Shown here one piece after another: positions 22,790-33,691 of a stretch of DNA of 64,000 bases. The notes beneath the pieces were generated by a model that saw nothing but the letters and a program-made list of their open reading frames with translations, did no database searches and was not told the DNA's origin. Within the stretch, counting starts at the first letter, position 1. The number at the start of each line of letters is the position of its first letter. The translations under genes and the position numbers were made by a program. This stretch comes from Argyresthia goedartella (lineage: Eukaryota > Arthropoda > Insecta > Lepidoptera > Argyresthiidae), in assembly GCA_949825045.1 (NCBI GenBank), contig OX463814.1, positions 29,902,383-29,966,382 of the forward strand, given 5' to 3'.

Positions 22790-23584
22790 ACATTTATATC
22801 GTAAACCTTCCTCCCATGGAGTTCTCGGATTTTCAGTTTTTCAAATGAGTTCGGTGAGTCACTTAGAAAATACTATCGTGAGAAATATTACATCTACCCA
22901 CACTGTGCAAGAGGTCAACCTTTTCTCGTTGGCATCCTTTCGCTATCCCGTTGCCGCGACCTCTGCATGAACGTTCGCAAATATGGGCAGAATGCTCATT
23001 CTGTTCTACCCCTATTTCGCGAATAAATAGAGCCCTCTGTTACTGAGGGAGGGTTTTTCAAAGGGATTTCTTTGAATACGTCACGTGTGACCCTCTTCAT
23101 ATTCGGGCAAATTAAAACGTAGCAAAATGCGAGCACTTCAGAATGTTGCGTTCGGATTATAACTCAGGGTGCACTTGAAGTGGTGGTACGATATTAACAA
23201 TAATGGGTGGAGTACAAGTGTATGTTTGTATATATGATCCCTTAGCCTAGAACATTTATACTTTTTATCAGAATTTGACAAATGATGGATTATTAGAAAC
23301 ATCTTCATCGTCCATTGGTTACAGACAGCGAAGGAAAAAAATATAGAAGTATAATAAGCGGTGAAAAAAGACCGAAAACCGTACTCGAATCAGTAGTAAC
23401 TGAAGAGTTAGAGTTAGAGTAACTGACGGCGGCTCCAATGGCCGTTCCCTGTGTCTAAAGATCGTCCAATCAGGGATGGCCCAGTGACGCATGACACAGT
23501 ATGAACCAATCATCAGCCTTTCGCCCATTTCAGTATCTGCTACCGTTTTCAAATGTCAATTTGTTAGAAGCGCGCCTTCTTTGT
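22790..23584. other. Unassigned stretch
   Basis: No gene or named repeat recognised; short open frames only. Confidence 0.5.
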
Positions 23585-23805
23585 TTTTGTCATAAAGTCA
23601 TGGAATAAAAAAAAGTCCTGAAAAGGGCCGTATTGGGTAGCAAATTAAAGGGCTTAATTAGCACATTCCTAATTACTAACTCTTGCTCGCTGCTTTGCTT
23701 GCATTTAGTCGGATCCTTAGAATCGTTTTGACCGTCCGCCCGGTGGTTATAGGTTTCATACTCTTTAGAGCGCGATGTTTTAGCAGTCGGGTTTTAGTTT
23801 TTGAA
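23585..23805 (-). repeat. Dispersed repeat, partner of 10640-10850
   Basis: This is the inverted counterpart of 10640-10850 (see that entry for shared blocks). It is slightly longer on the 'aaaagggccgtattgggtag' side. Confidence 0.7.
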
Positions 23806-25003
23806 CTTATTGGTTTGTGCCATATTATTATTATCTAATTAGCAAGAGCAAAAAACTGGACAGGTTGGCCCAAAAGTAGTTTTCTGGGTAGATCTTGGAG
23901 ACAATTATTTTTCTATTCCTGCGAAATGTGCTGGACCAAGTCGTCAAACATGGCTACCCAGACCTTTCCGTTATACCCATGTCCAATGATCCATACCCCG
24001 ACCCTTCTTATTATTACAATAAGTGTAAAACCAAACGTGCACCCCGGTTCCCTGGCCCTTCAGGAGCTGTGGACTTGCTCCCTGCATGATAACGGTCCAA
24101 TTTGGCTCCAAGGCACACCCCCCCTACACACAAACTTGTGAAATTAGCCTCTATGACGCACGGAATAAGAATGTTACAAAGGTGTTAAATTTTCGAGTTT
24201 ACGTGATAAATCTGTAATGCGGCATTCGTCTTTTCGGTTTTATTTTATTGTATTCTTGTTCGTTTATTTTCATGTGATATTGTATTTTGGTTTTGTAGTG
24301 AAAATTTAGGAGGGGTTGAAACATACTCTGTAAAGTTCACGTCTGATCTACTTAGGGCGATCAAATGGTCAGAATACTAAACTACGGTAAGGCAATGCCA
24401 ACGACAACAATTGAAGTAAGTGCCATGACTCTTCATAGAATATTAATATAACAACATGAAGTTTAATCACAAGTTCAAACTGGCTATAATGTATGACTAT
24501 TAGCTTCAGAGTTACTTTCATCTATTGCTTCACTACACACTATCACAGTGTAAAGAAGTAATGTGACACTATTATGCCTGTCACGCCGTTTTAACCATTT
24601 GCTACGAAGTACTACGAAGTGCTACGCCGTAACGCCGAAACGCTACGAAGGCGACAAGTTTGCAGTGTGTAAATTTCATCCAAACTCAATTAGAAATTCG
24701 TTTTACGCGGTTCATCAAATAATCCATGAATATAAATTCAATTATATGACCAAATATTAAACATTCTAAGGCGAATACCGCAAAGTTTTCTTCGCGCCGT
24801 CCGCAATTTCATCGCGTTTGTTATCGTTGAAAACAAGAAAGCATCTTAATGAATACTAGTCCATCAAATAATTAATGCTGGCTTCTGGGCCCGACTTCAC
24901 TTACCTAAAAAAGCAACATGAAAATGCTCAAGCACTCTCTGTTTTATTAAGCATATTAAGTAGGCTTCTCAGAGTATTTTCCATTAAGTAGCAAGACTTG
25001 AAC
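23806..25003. other. Mostly unassigned; small CTACGAAG cluster
   Basis: No coding region is supported. At 24600-24655 the words 'gctacgaag', 'actacgaag', 'gctacgccg' and 'gctacgaagg' recur within about 55 bp, a small degenerate tandem repeat. Confidence 0.45.
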
Positions 25004-25209
25004 AATGCTTACATAGAGTTAATGTTGCGTAGATGAATATTATCGACCAAATTTTTTTCCTGCTATGTTGAACATAGCATTGTTTGAATCAGCATAGTTT
25101 TCTAATTATCACCTATTAAAAATGTGCTAATTCAAGCTATCTGAACAGAGCAAGAAACATATTTTAAATATAATATTCATCTACCAAAAAATAACTCTAT
25201 ATAAGCATT
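25004..25209. mobile_element. Foldback element (206 bp)
   Basis: The 40-bp left end (25004-25043, 'aatgcttacatagagtta', 'tagatgaatattat') is inverted at 25170-25209. Inside, 'cctgctatgttgaacatagc' again pairs roughly with 'gctatctgaacagagcaag', so nearly the whole element folds on itself around a ~30-bp loop. It fits a small foldback MITE. Confidence 0.65.
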
Positions 25210-25772
25210 TCTCTATCAATTCAACGGTGACCACTGAACCTACCCAAAGCAATATATATATTTTTTAACAGCACAAACAAACAACGCTATCTTTCACAAT
25301 GTTAGTCGAATTACTTATGAATACAAACAATTTTTCCTCGTCTATCAAGACTTTGAGAAGGAAAACTTAATTTCGGGAGAAGCAGAAATTCTCTTGACGA
25401 ATTTTGAATATTTCCTTACGATCCAATTAAGCCGTATTGAGGAAATGGTCCATTGAAAGTATACTTTAGGCCTGTCAAACTGCACGTGATTAAAATTGAG
25501 TCTTTGTTTAACATCCACCAAACATGGCCAAGCAGGGGCATTTTATACAGCTACAAATAACTATTTTGCCAGTGAATTGGCATATTGTTAAGAAATATTT
25601 TAGAAGTAAAACATTTTTTCCAATGTAGATAGAGTATACTTGTAAAATTGTAACTTATTTCTTTATAAAAGGCCCCAAGGCATCAAACTACAAGGAAAAA
25701 GAAATTGTGACTACTTAAATTACTAGTCAACCAAGTCTAGTGGAAACCAGTCAACCGTTCCGGCCCCATATT

Positions 25773-25960
25773 TTGGGTTCCGTACCCGAAGGGTGCCCCA
25801 CGGGACCCTATTACTGAGCCTCCGCTTCTGTCCGTCCGTCCAACCGTCCGTCTGTCCATCAGTCACCGGGCTCTACCGGATAAATGGAAATAGGTAGAGA
25901 GCTGAAACTTTCACAGAGGGTGTTTTCTATTACCACTATAACAACAAATAATAAAACATG
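25773..25960 (-). repeat. Moth SINE copy (minus, partial)
   Basis: The reverse complement shows the 3' part of the SINE: 'ttgttatagtggta', 'ccggtgactgatggac' and 'ccttcgggtacggaacc'. The 5' half is missing. Confidence 0.75.
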
Positions 25961-26378
25961 GGTTTTTAAGAATCAATAATAGTACCTACCCATACAAGAG
26001 ATTATTTGTATGAACATTTTCTTAGCCAATTTGTTTTATTTGTTTTACGGTGAACGTAGCCATTTTGTATTATTTGTTTTTCGGTGAATTGAGGACTCCC
26101 CCGACATTATCGGGAAATATCATTGATTGCGGGTACTGAGTTTCTTGCTTAGTTATTTGTCATTATAAGATTAATAATTGCTCATTCGAATCATTCATCA
26201 ATCTGGCGCGCTCGCACGTTTCGGACGTGTGCATGTGAATAAAGAAATTATAATATAAATTCTCTACTCAACTAATCCGTGACCTACTTTGTGTTTGTGT
26301 GTTTTGTGTTCGTTGCAACTATTGAAGTGTTATTGACTGTCATGCATCTAACATAATTTGTAGCAACTATATGTCAAG
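25961..26378 (+). other. Probable 5' UTR/flank of element E
   Basis: Non-coding. It contains a short direct repeat ('ttgttttatttgtttt-cggtgaa' and a near copy at about 26028 and 26060). The start of E lies somewhere here, but I could not fix it by a target duplication. Confidence 0.4.
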
Positions 26379-27617
26379 ATGAGCGAAGGTAGCCCGTTCA
26401 ACCGGAGCCACCTCACCAGCCGTTCACCACCCCCGACCTGCCCTTCTACATGTCAGAGCCAACACAACCCCCAGGACAATGAAAATACAATGGAAGTTGT
26501 GCGTACCAGTGAACTACAGAATTGGATGGCCACGATTGAAAAGTGCCTCAACGAAGTATGCTCTATATCCTCCGAAGGAAAACTTAACTCGGAACAAAAA
26601 CTGAGAATAAATAATCTGTGCCGTAAAATAGGAAATGGGACATCTCAAATGGCTGTCCAATACCAATCGCTTAAACAAAAAGCCCTTCAAGCCCAAACCA
26701 CAATTCAGACGCTGAAAGAAAATCAGGACCTATCAATAAAAATACAAGCACTTAATGAGGCCATTAAAGATAATTACAAAACAGCGACCTCCGGCTCCAC
26801 TTCTTTTGCCGAGATTGTCAAGAAAAGTAGCAACAACTTTATGCGCCCCAGCACCCTTAGCTCTGTAGCTATTTACCCTCATGACCAGAACAAGACCAGT
26901 GACGAGACTAAAGATCTAGTTCAAAAAATTATTCGCCCTGAAGTTATGAAACTCCACGTCCGTGGTCTTCGCAAGACAAAAAACGGTGGGGTCATTATAA
27001 GCACTGACTATAAGGAAGACATAGAAAAACTTAAGCAGGCTTCTCAACTATCTTCCTCAGGCCTGAAGGTGGATGAGCCCTCGAAGCGTAGACCGAGAAT
27101 CACTGTTTTTGGAGTACCCACTTCCCTAACAGAGAGCGAAGCTTTTAAATGTCTCTTTGAACAAAATCTTGCCGAAAAAATGCCGAAATTGACGCTAGAC
27201 TCATTTTTGACCTCAATAAAGCTGAGCCACAAATCTGGCAAAAAGGACACAGATGCCGTTAATTATATAATCGAAGTACCTGCCGAAATCCGCAAGGCTC
27301 TCATTACTCAGGACAGGGTTTTTATCAATTGGTCATCGTGTACTGTAAGAGATTTCACCCTAGTAACAAGATGTTACAAGTGTCAGCAGTATGGACACGC
27401 TGCTAAGACCTGCAAAGAGGCAAAACCAACTTGTGGACATTGCGGCGAACTAGGGCACCTGACGACCGACTGCACAAAAACATCTGAATTACCAAAATGC
27501 GCAACATGCCTACGCTACAAAAAGCAAAGTAGCCATAAAACAGGCGACGCTGACTGTCCGGCCAAGAAAAATGCTGAGTACAGATACATAAACTCAATTA
27601 ATTATGGCGGCGCCTGA
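26379..27617 (+). CDS. ORF1 gag-like nucleic-acid-binding protein of element E (412 aa)
   Basis: The protein would coat the element RNA and act as a nucleic-acid chaperone. It has a low-complexity Pro/Ser N-terminus, a probable coiled coil around residues 60-140, a central RNA-recognition-like region (about 190-320) and three zinc knuckles at the C-terminus: 'CYKCQQYGHAAKTC' at 332-345, 'CGHCGELGHLTTDC' at 352-365 and a longer Cys/His cluster at 374-393. This layout is typical of ORF1 proteins of R1/Jockey-type LINEs. The frame is intact. A host zinc-knuckle protein is unlikely because the frame is followed by LINE ORF2 remnants and a poly(A) tail. Confidence 0.8.
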   Translation: MSEGSPFNRSHLTSRSPPPTCPSTCQSQHNPQDNENTMEVVRTSELQNWMATIEKCLNEVCSISSEGKLNSEQKLRINNLCRKIGNGTSQMAVQYQSLKQKALQAQTTIQTLKENQDLSIKIQALNEAIKDNYKTATSGSTSFAEIVKKSSNNFMRPSTLSSVAIYPHDQNKTSDETKDLVQKIIRPEVMKLHVRGLRKTKNGGVIISTDYKEDIEKLKQASQLSSSGLKVDEPSKRRPRITVFGVPTSLTESEAFKCLFEQNLAEKMPKLTLDSFLTSIKLSHKSGKKDTDAVNYIIEVPAEIRKALITQDRVFINWSSCTVRDFTLVTRCYKCQQYGHAAKTCKEAKPTCGHCGELGHLTTDCTKTSELPKCATCLRYKKQSSHKTGDADCPAKKNAEYRYINSINYGGA

Positions 27618-27664
27618 GAGCGCCTTACTTAATTTTTATAGCACTTTTATATATAGTGTTACAT

Positions 27665-27897
27665 ATGGATAAGCTAATTGATAACATAGATAACTTAAGT
27701 TTAAGTAGTTCTCAAACCTGTCAGGCTGATCAATGCTCTGATTTCTCGTCTTTCAGGGTCCCAGGCTCTATAACATTATCAATAAAGATCATAGTATATT
27801 TGGTCTATGTAAATTTAAATGTAAGCAAATTATAACTAATTGGCTTTTAACACTAAACTACGAGCAAACTGAAAATATTTTATCTATAATAAAGTAA
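27665..27897 (+). pseudogene. ORF2 remnant of element E
   Basis: The ATG at 27665 opens a short frame that runs to the junction near 27756. From 27757, in a different frame, the sequence encodes a LINE-type C-terminus ('GPRLYNIINKDHS', 'ITNWLLTLNYEQTENIL') ending at TAA 27895-27897. About 2.5 kb or more of ORF2 must be missing. The ending resembles that of element B. Confidence 0.65.
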
Positions 27898-28202
27898 AAT
27901 CCGCACATACATTTTAAATAGCTGAATACACACAAAACAAAAACAACACTCACACGCATTTTCACCGGCGACCCAGGGAGGGACACATTTCATAATATTA
28001 TGCTCTCATACATGACATAATTTGTAACTTTTGTTTAGACTCTAACGGTGTTAATGTGAGCAGCTAGTAATCATAACACAAGCATTTTTAATGCTTAGCT
28101 TGGTTGTTGGTCTGCTGTATGAAAATAATGTAGCCTATCTGTAATTTATGTTCTTGTTATATACACCTTTGAACTGTAAGATTTTATGAATAAATAAATT
28201 AT

Positions 28203-28249
<47 letters not shown>

Positions 28250-28251
<2 letters not shown>

Positions 28252-29079
28252 ATAATAAATAATATCAAGTTTTTTATCATTTATTTGGTTTTATTTCTGT
28301 AAATGAGTTACTCAATTTCTATCCACTTCCGGTTTCAGTTTATACACAAAACTCTTTTTCAATGTTTCGATGTACGGCCTTGAATGTAGTCCTACCTAAT
28401 AATAAAAACCTAATACCTTTAAGAGAATCGTGTGGGCGCGAGCTTCCATACAATAAGCGGTAACCTTTTTCATCCCATAAACCTTGTCCGATTTTCACAA
28501 TTTTTTCACATGTTTGAGATACTATGAAAAACTATGCTCGAGCGTATTGTTTTTTTTGAAATATTTTGTATTTTAGTAAATATAAATACCTAAACATTCA
28601 CTTTTTTGACCAAAAAAAACCCTTCAGCATTTTATTTATTTTTAACCAATCAAGCCAGATTTTCAAAAAAAGGAAAAACTACAAGCATCGTTTATGATGT
28701 TTGGAAACGAATGAAACCAAATTTGTCTTATTCCATAAAGGTTTAGGGGTAGAAAAACGTTACCGCCCAAAAGCATAATTCGGCCGAAAATTTAGGCAAT
28801 TGCGCTCTTATAGCTCTGAGATAGCTTGTATTTTGGTAAATACCTACTCGCGCCGAGTTCTGTCGCCATTTATTAAGAATTAGAAAGGTGTACTCGTACA
28901 AAATACTGTCGTTTTACGTTATTCCGTGCACAAAGGTGCGGAGCCCGTCGTGTGTGGGTCCGACATCCTACTCGCACTTGACCGCTTATACTGTAAGTAT
29001 TTTCATTTCATATCCGACCCCTGGGCTTTAATATTAGACTTTAATTATCTTGCTCTGAAGTGAGTACAGAGTAAGAATA
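28250..29079. other. Unassigned stretch
   Basis: No gene is visible. A piece 'ctcgcacttgaccgc' at 28971-28985 resembles the reverse complement of the moth SINE head, but nothing follows it. Confidence 0.45.
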
Positions 29080-29185
29080 GTAGTTTATGTGACTGCTACA
29101 TAATGGAGGGCATTAAAACTCGAGTTCGGCTCGTTTCATAATAATATCACTCGAGAGTTTTAATGCCTAATTATGTACAGTTACA
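29080..29185. repeat. Inverted repeat (hairpin-forming)
   Basis: 'tacataatggagggcattaa' with 'aactcgag' at 29097-29124 is inverted at 29150-29177 around a ~25-bp loop. The pairing extends outward for about 15 more bases with mismatches. Confidence 0.55.
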
Positions 29186-29193
29186 TACACTAG

Positions 29194-29554
29194 TTTATCT
29201 ACACACATATCATAAGCTCTCTTTGATGTATTCAGGAACCGCATAATTGACCGGCATTGTGCTTCTGCAATTGTTTAGCTTGTTCTTTAGTACCAACTTC
29301 ACGCAGGCGGGCGTCGGCGTTCGAAATTTGAATGTCAGTACCAACTTCACAGACAAACTAGGGACGGCACGCGGGTGGGCGTCGGCGTTCGAAATTTGAA
29401 TGTCATTATATGTAGAAAAACTACACATAATGACCATTATGTGTAGTTTTCCAGATACGACGCGAGTTTTTACCAAGTAGTTTAACATAATGCTGATCGT
29501 CACGTGCGGTTTTTCAACGCAGTAAAGAGGGTTTATGATACGTGTGTAGATAAA
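29194..29554. mobile_element. MITE-5 (~361 bp)
   Basis: The ends 'tttatctacacacatatcat' (29194) and 'atgatacgtgtgtagataaa' (29554 end) are inverted copies, continuing through 'ctcttt/aaagag'. The inside holds a direct repeat 'cgtcggcgttcgaaatttga' (about 29312 and 29379) and a near-perfect hairpin at 29417-29450 (arms 'aaaactacacataatg'). Confidence 0.6.
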
Positions 29555-29879
29555 ATATTTTACGTTAATCTACACAAGTAAACACCAACCTAAACACTTT
29601 AGACGTCTTTAGTTGGAAAATTAAACTCTGACTTTAGAATGAGATCATCGAGCGACGCTACTGAGTTATATTATATTCGTATCATAGAATAGCTAATATT
29701 AAGTATACATTATTTTGGCCCCCTGTTATGCGTTATGAAGTTCTGGTAATTGGGTAAGCCTTGGCATAACTATGCCTACCCGTATGGGAAAAGGCGTGAC
29801 GCTATGTTATGGTTAAGTCATGTTTTACGGAATAGTATAGGGATTCCATAACCTGGGTGTGGTCCAGCTTCTCCACCAG
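29555..29879. other. Unassigned stretch
   Basis: No gene seen. The part around 29715-29850, with 'ttatgcgttatgaagttctg', may belong to a repeat I cannot name. Confidence 0.4.
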
Positions 29880-30560
29880 AATCCACACGAAAGCTCATAC
29901 GTCCTTATGCTCGAGAAGGTACATAAAGCTTTCCTACGATACTTATACAAGAGGAAATTCGGATACTACCCTTACCTTTATCCATCCGCTTTTATATTAG
30001 GTATCTCGAACACAACTTACTAGAGGTTCGTCGCACCGAAGAGCTTCTGACTGTGTGTCGATTTTTGCGAGGTGACAGTGACTACGCAGCGCTTGTCGGT
30101 GCGGTATGCGCGCTATTCTACACCACAACCTACGCGCACGTAGGCATCAGCTGATAGCGGGCGGCACGCACCGCACGGTGGCGCGCCGGCAGTGTCAGCT
30201 TGTGCGGGTGCGGTACAGCCTCAACGCCCTGTTGGCTGCAGAGTCGCTACATGATCTATGAGGTGATGCTTGGAAGGATATCGTGCGAGAATGTGGCAGG
30301 TTCTGTGAGTTGAATGGATGATTGTGTCGTCCCTATATTATGGATTTGAATTGAATTTGCATTCACATTATTGAAACTGAATTGAAATTAATCTGTATTA
30401 ATATTAATGTAATTTATTTGGATTGAATCTGTATTTATATGACTGAAATTGATTTGTAAATATCTTGTCTTGTAAATATTTTATGTATAGTTGTATCGAT
30501 TTGGCATCTGTTGTAATGGCACATATATTGAATGTAAATAATAAATAAATAAATATTAGT
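29880..30560 (+). pseudogene. Element G: non-LTR retrotransposon C-terminal remnant and 3' UTR
   Basis: Positions 29890-30250 translate, across stops and at least one frame change, into the tail of a LINE protein ('LEKVHKAFLRYLYKRKFGYY' at about 29917-29976, then 'LEVRRTEELL'). A ~250-bp 3' UTR with (AAAT)-type ending follows at 30538-30560. RT core and endonuclease are absent. Confidence 0.6.
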
Positions 30561-30639
30561 TATTTTTATACGAAGGCACGCCCAGCCTATCCACTCCAGA
30601 TTATTATTACTTTAAAGAGTAATATCACGTCCAAACGTG

Positions 30640-30707
30640 GATTCGAACCCAGAACCGTAAGATTGCGAAAGCGATATCAAACCGATTGTGCTACCACAAC
30701 CATATGA
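30640..30707 (-). repeat. tRNA-like SINE head
   Basis: The minus strand has an A-box-like 'tggtagcacaatcgg' and a B box 'ggttcgaatcc' at tRNA-like spacing. The rest of a tRNA cloverleaf is not convincing and no functional tRNA is claimed. It probably belongs to a SINE fragment. Confidence 0.45.
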
Positions 30708-30784
30708 TAAGCAAAGAAATCTACAATCATATTTGAATCATGTTATGGTTATTTAAATCGCGGCTGGTGTTAATACCCATCTAT

Positions 30785-31015
30785 TGTACGGGGACCCCAT
30801 TTAATTTGTAAGTAGTTTATTATTTGTTGCTGTAGCGGAAAAAGAAACACACATCCTGTGAAAATTTCAACTCTAAACCTATTTCGGTTGATCAGATAGA
30901 GCCCGCTGACAGACAGACGTCTTATCGTCTGTCTGACATCGGACGGACAGACAGACAGACAGCGGAGACTTTTAGTAATAGGGTCCCGTTTGACACCCTT
31001 CGGTTACGGATCTTG
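30785..31015 (+). repeat. Moth SINE copy (3' part)
   Basis: Contains 'gtgaaaatttcaactc', 'gctgacagacagac' and 'gggtcccgtttgacaccctt', the 3' half of the moth SINE. A short internal inversion-like piece ('acgtcttatcgtctgtctg') interrupts the GACGGAC run. Confidence 0.65.
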
Positions 31016-32020
31016 ATCAAAGAAATCCTTCAGCCTATATATACCCTGTTCAAGCCCAACAAAGAATTTCATGGCAGGGCAACGTTTTTTTTTTATTCTT
31101 CAAGTCCGGCAGCACCGCACTGGCCCTAGAATGTAGCCAGTGACGCGCCGTGCCACGTCCGTCGCAGTAATTACATTCCCTCTTCGTTACTGGCTACCTA
31201 ACTTTTTTTTGATAAAAAGGTGTGAATTTTCGCGCGAATACGTGCTACATTAAGGGTTTCATTGTCGGTCTTTGAACTCGATTTACGACCGGAAGATAGT
31301 GCTCGGTCTGAGATAAAAGATGGTTGTAAAACCACACCGAGCTATATTTCGTACCTACTTATGTACAGTAAGAAACGGATTTGGCCAGGCCTGCCGCATA
31401 TGGATTTGAAGTCTGGTCCTCTTTTATCGGTTGAGGGTTCTGATTTTCATTTTTACGCCTTAACTCGGCTTTAACTTACAGTAGCTTTACACGACATATG
31501 GAACCAACAAATTTGATATCCGTGTCATTCTGCTCCAAAGGTTTATTTTGCAAACAATTTTCTCTGTATCTAGATTGAAATCGATTCATTTGCTGAATAC
31601 TGTACCCGATATCCTGTACAGTAGAATACAATCGGGAAATCCGAACTCCTAGCATACAGATAACATCAAAGCACAGGAATACTCGTGTTCCAGTGTGTAG
31701 AGGTATATGTACGAATATGCTTTAGAGCCAAGATTTCACATGCAAATAAACTGGGGAATACAGCACAAAACTCGTATTGTGTCTTGAAATCAGTGCTGCC
31801 AAAGTCGAGATAATACGCCAGATCCTACGGTTTTTAGACAGCAGAACATTCTTTAAATATAAACATTATACACATAAAATATATGTTACCTCACACACAC
31901 ATTCATCAAAATAAAAGTTTAAAAAAAAATTAAGGCGATTTCAAATTAACTCAAAAGTTAGAAATAAATCCTCAAAAACCAATTCAAACGTAGATACAAA
32001 ACAAATATGGGGTCGTTTTT
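31016..32020. other. Unassigned stretch
   Basis: About 1 kb without a supported gene. An open frame at 31262-31474 has no recognisable feature. Confidence 0.5.
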
Positions 32021-32615
32021 TTAGGGTTCCGAAGAGAAACAAGGAACCCTTATAGTTTCGTCAAGTTTTTCTGTCCGTCCGTCCATCTCCGTCCGTAGGT
32101 ATGTCACAGCAACTTTATGCACAAACTATTAGGACTACACAGTTGAAACTTGAATATGTAGATGTATTCTGTGATGTATTTTTTACAAAAAAAAAAATGT
32201 AGGGCTCCCAGGGGTAACTAACCTATATGTATGGGGTGTCTGTAGATAGGTCTTTGAAAATGACGTTGAGGTTTCTGAAACCATTTCCCTCAAAGTAAAT
32301 TGTTAAAGAGACAGACTCTTCCAAAGTGGAAAAATGTGTGCCCCCCCCCCCCCCTCTAACTTTTAAACTAAGAGAGTGAAATTTCTACACAAATATATGC
32401 TGTGTTACTCAATACACACTTTCAACGAAAATTGGCTTGAACAAAATAAAATAAGCAGTTTTTAAGATAAAAACATTGATTAAAAACCGCAAAGATAACT
32501 TTGTCATTCATACAAACACAATGAAAAACAAAGTCACAACACAAACATCCAGTTACATAATTACTTGCTACAACGGAACCCTTCATGGGCAAGTCCGACT
32601 CGCCCTTGACCACTT
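32021..32615 (-). repeat. ~595-bp moth repeat sharing the SINE head
   Basis: On the minus strand it begins 'ggtcaagggcgagtcggac' then 'gaagggttccgt', like the head of the moth SINE, but the body is different and ends in 'gggttcc' at 32025. It holds a run of 14 C at 32341-32354. From memory this is a common lepidopteran interspersed repeat. Open frames on both strands here look incidental. Confidence 0.6.
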
Positions 32616-32852
32616 TTTTTTTTTAGATCGGTGCCAGCCAAGCCTTTATAGTACTGTATGTAGTTGTAATTTTTTTCCCATTACATAGGCACCTTCCTCA
32701 AAAAAAATATCGAACTCCTAATCTGTTTTGTAGCTACGTTAGAATTTGTTTGCGTGGTATCATTTCTTACTTTTGAGATTTGCATTAATTTGAAGTCGAC
32801 TTGAAGTTTTCAATTACTTTTTATTCCGTAAATTTTAGTTTATGGAATTATA

Positions 32853-33080
32853 CTGACGAGCAATGAAAAAGTTCCAGTGACATAGCACCAAATTACTCCT
32901 AAACGGGAAAGGCTAGCTTAATGACGCCGTCTGCAATATTGAAGTGCATTTAACAGCGCATCAGAATATTACCAATCAAATACGTAAATATTGTGTTCAA
33001 ATTTTAAATTTAATGTTTTAAAAAATTGGATGGGTGTTTGTCGGCATTTTGTGGGTGGAACTTTTTCATTGCTCGTCAGT
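32853..33080. mobile_element. Tc1/mariner-type MITE (~228 bp)
   Basis: 'ctgacgagcaatgaaaaagt' at the left end is perfectly inverted at the right end ('actttttcattgctcgtcag'), flanked by TA-rich sequence (tatac on both sides). The terminal sequence and TA context are what Tc1-like elements show. No transposase is encoded inside. Confidence 0.75.
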
Positions 33081-33125
33081 GTATATACTTATAATGGACC
33101 CCTGTCAGTCTTTTAATTAAGTATT

Positions 33126-33440
33126 TTCCCCCCCCCCGTCTTTATTGCACATCTATTATGTAGCCTGTGGTGTTTCCCACTGCTGGGTAAAGGCCTTCCC
33201 ACTTTAAGTCCACACCTCTCTATATTTTGCCTTCTCTCGCCAATCAGGGAGATACCTCTCCAGATCCTCGCGCCATCTCCTCCTGGGCCTACCTCTTCGG
33301 CGGCGACCTACTTCAGGTACCCAATCGGTAGTAATCTTCGCCCACCTATCGGAGTCCGTACGACAGACATGCCTGGCCCAGCCCCACTCGAGTTTGGCAC
33401 TCGGTGCACCCACGTCTGTGATACGAGTCACGGAGCGCAG
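33126..33440 (-). pseudogene. RTE-like LINE, RT C-terminus and 3' UTR
   Basis: The minus-strand frame from about 33431 to 33204 has 'LEWGWARHVCR', 'RWAKITTDW', then 'GRRRRGRPRRRWREDLERYL', the typical end of a lepidopteran RTE/R4-like RT. The 3' UTR 'gcctttacccagcagtggga' follows. The start of the frame is truncated, leaving only about 75 residues. The partner fragment is at 15600-15800. Confidence 0.65.
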
Positions 33441-33691
33441 TGTCGTGATTCCGACATGGTCCGTTAGGTTGACTCCTATCTTACTGTCTTTTATTGAGAC
33501 ATAGTAACTTAGGTACTACTATTAAGAAATGTAGTTGAGTGATTATTTGCGAAAATGTGGTCTTTATTAAAATAAGTATTACCACAGATTCTCAACTATT
33601 GGTAAAACAGGGCTAATTGGAATTGTAATTGGAACAAACAGAAATAAAAGATTTGGCAGTTTTATTTTGTTGCCAGGTGACAAACAAATAA

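Larger units (their letters stand above)
26379..28249 (+). mobile_element. Element E: non-LTR deletion derivative (ORF1 only) with A43 tail
   Basis: Intact ORF1 (26379-27617) is followed by the first ~30 codons of what looks like ORF2 (ATG at 27665), an abrupt junction at about 27756/27757, the last 46 codons of ORF2 (27757-27897), a 309-bp 3' UTR, AATAAA at 28189-28194 and 43 A residues at 28207-28249. The endonuclease and RT are gone. The long uninterrupted poly(A) suggests a recent insertion. Confidence 0.75.

Noticed and set aside
26379..27617. Host zinc-knuckle (CNBP-like) gene
   Set aside because: The following ORF2 remnant and poly(A) tail identify it as LINE ORF1.
32341..32354. Run of 14 C as a special structure
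   Set aside because: It lies in a common repeat that normally has a C run at this place.
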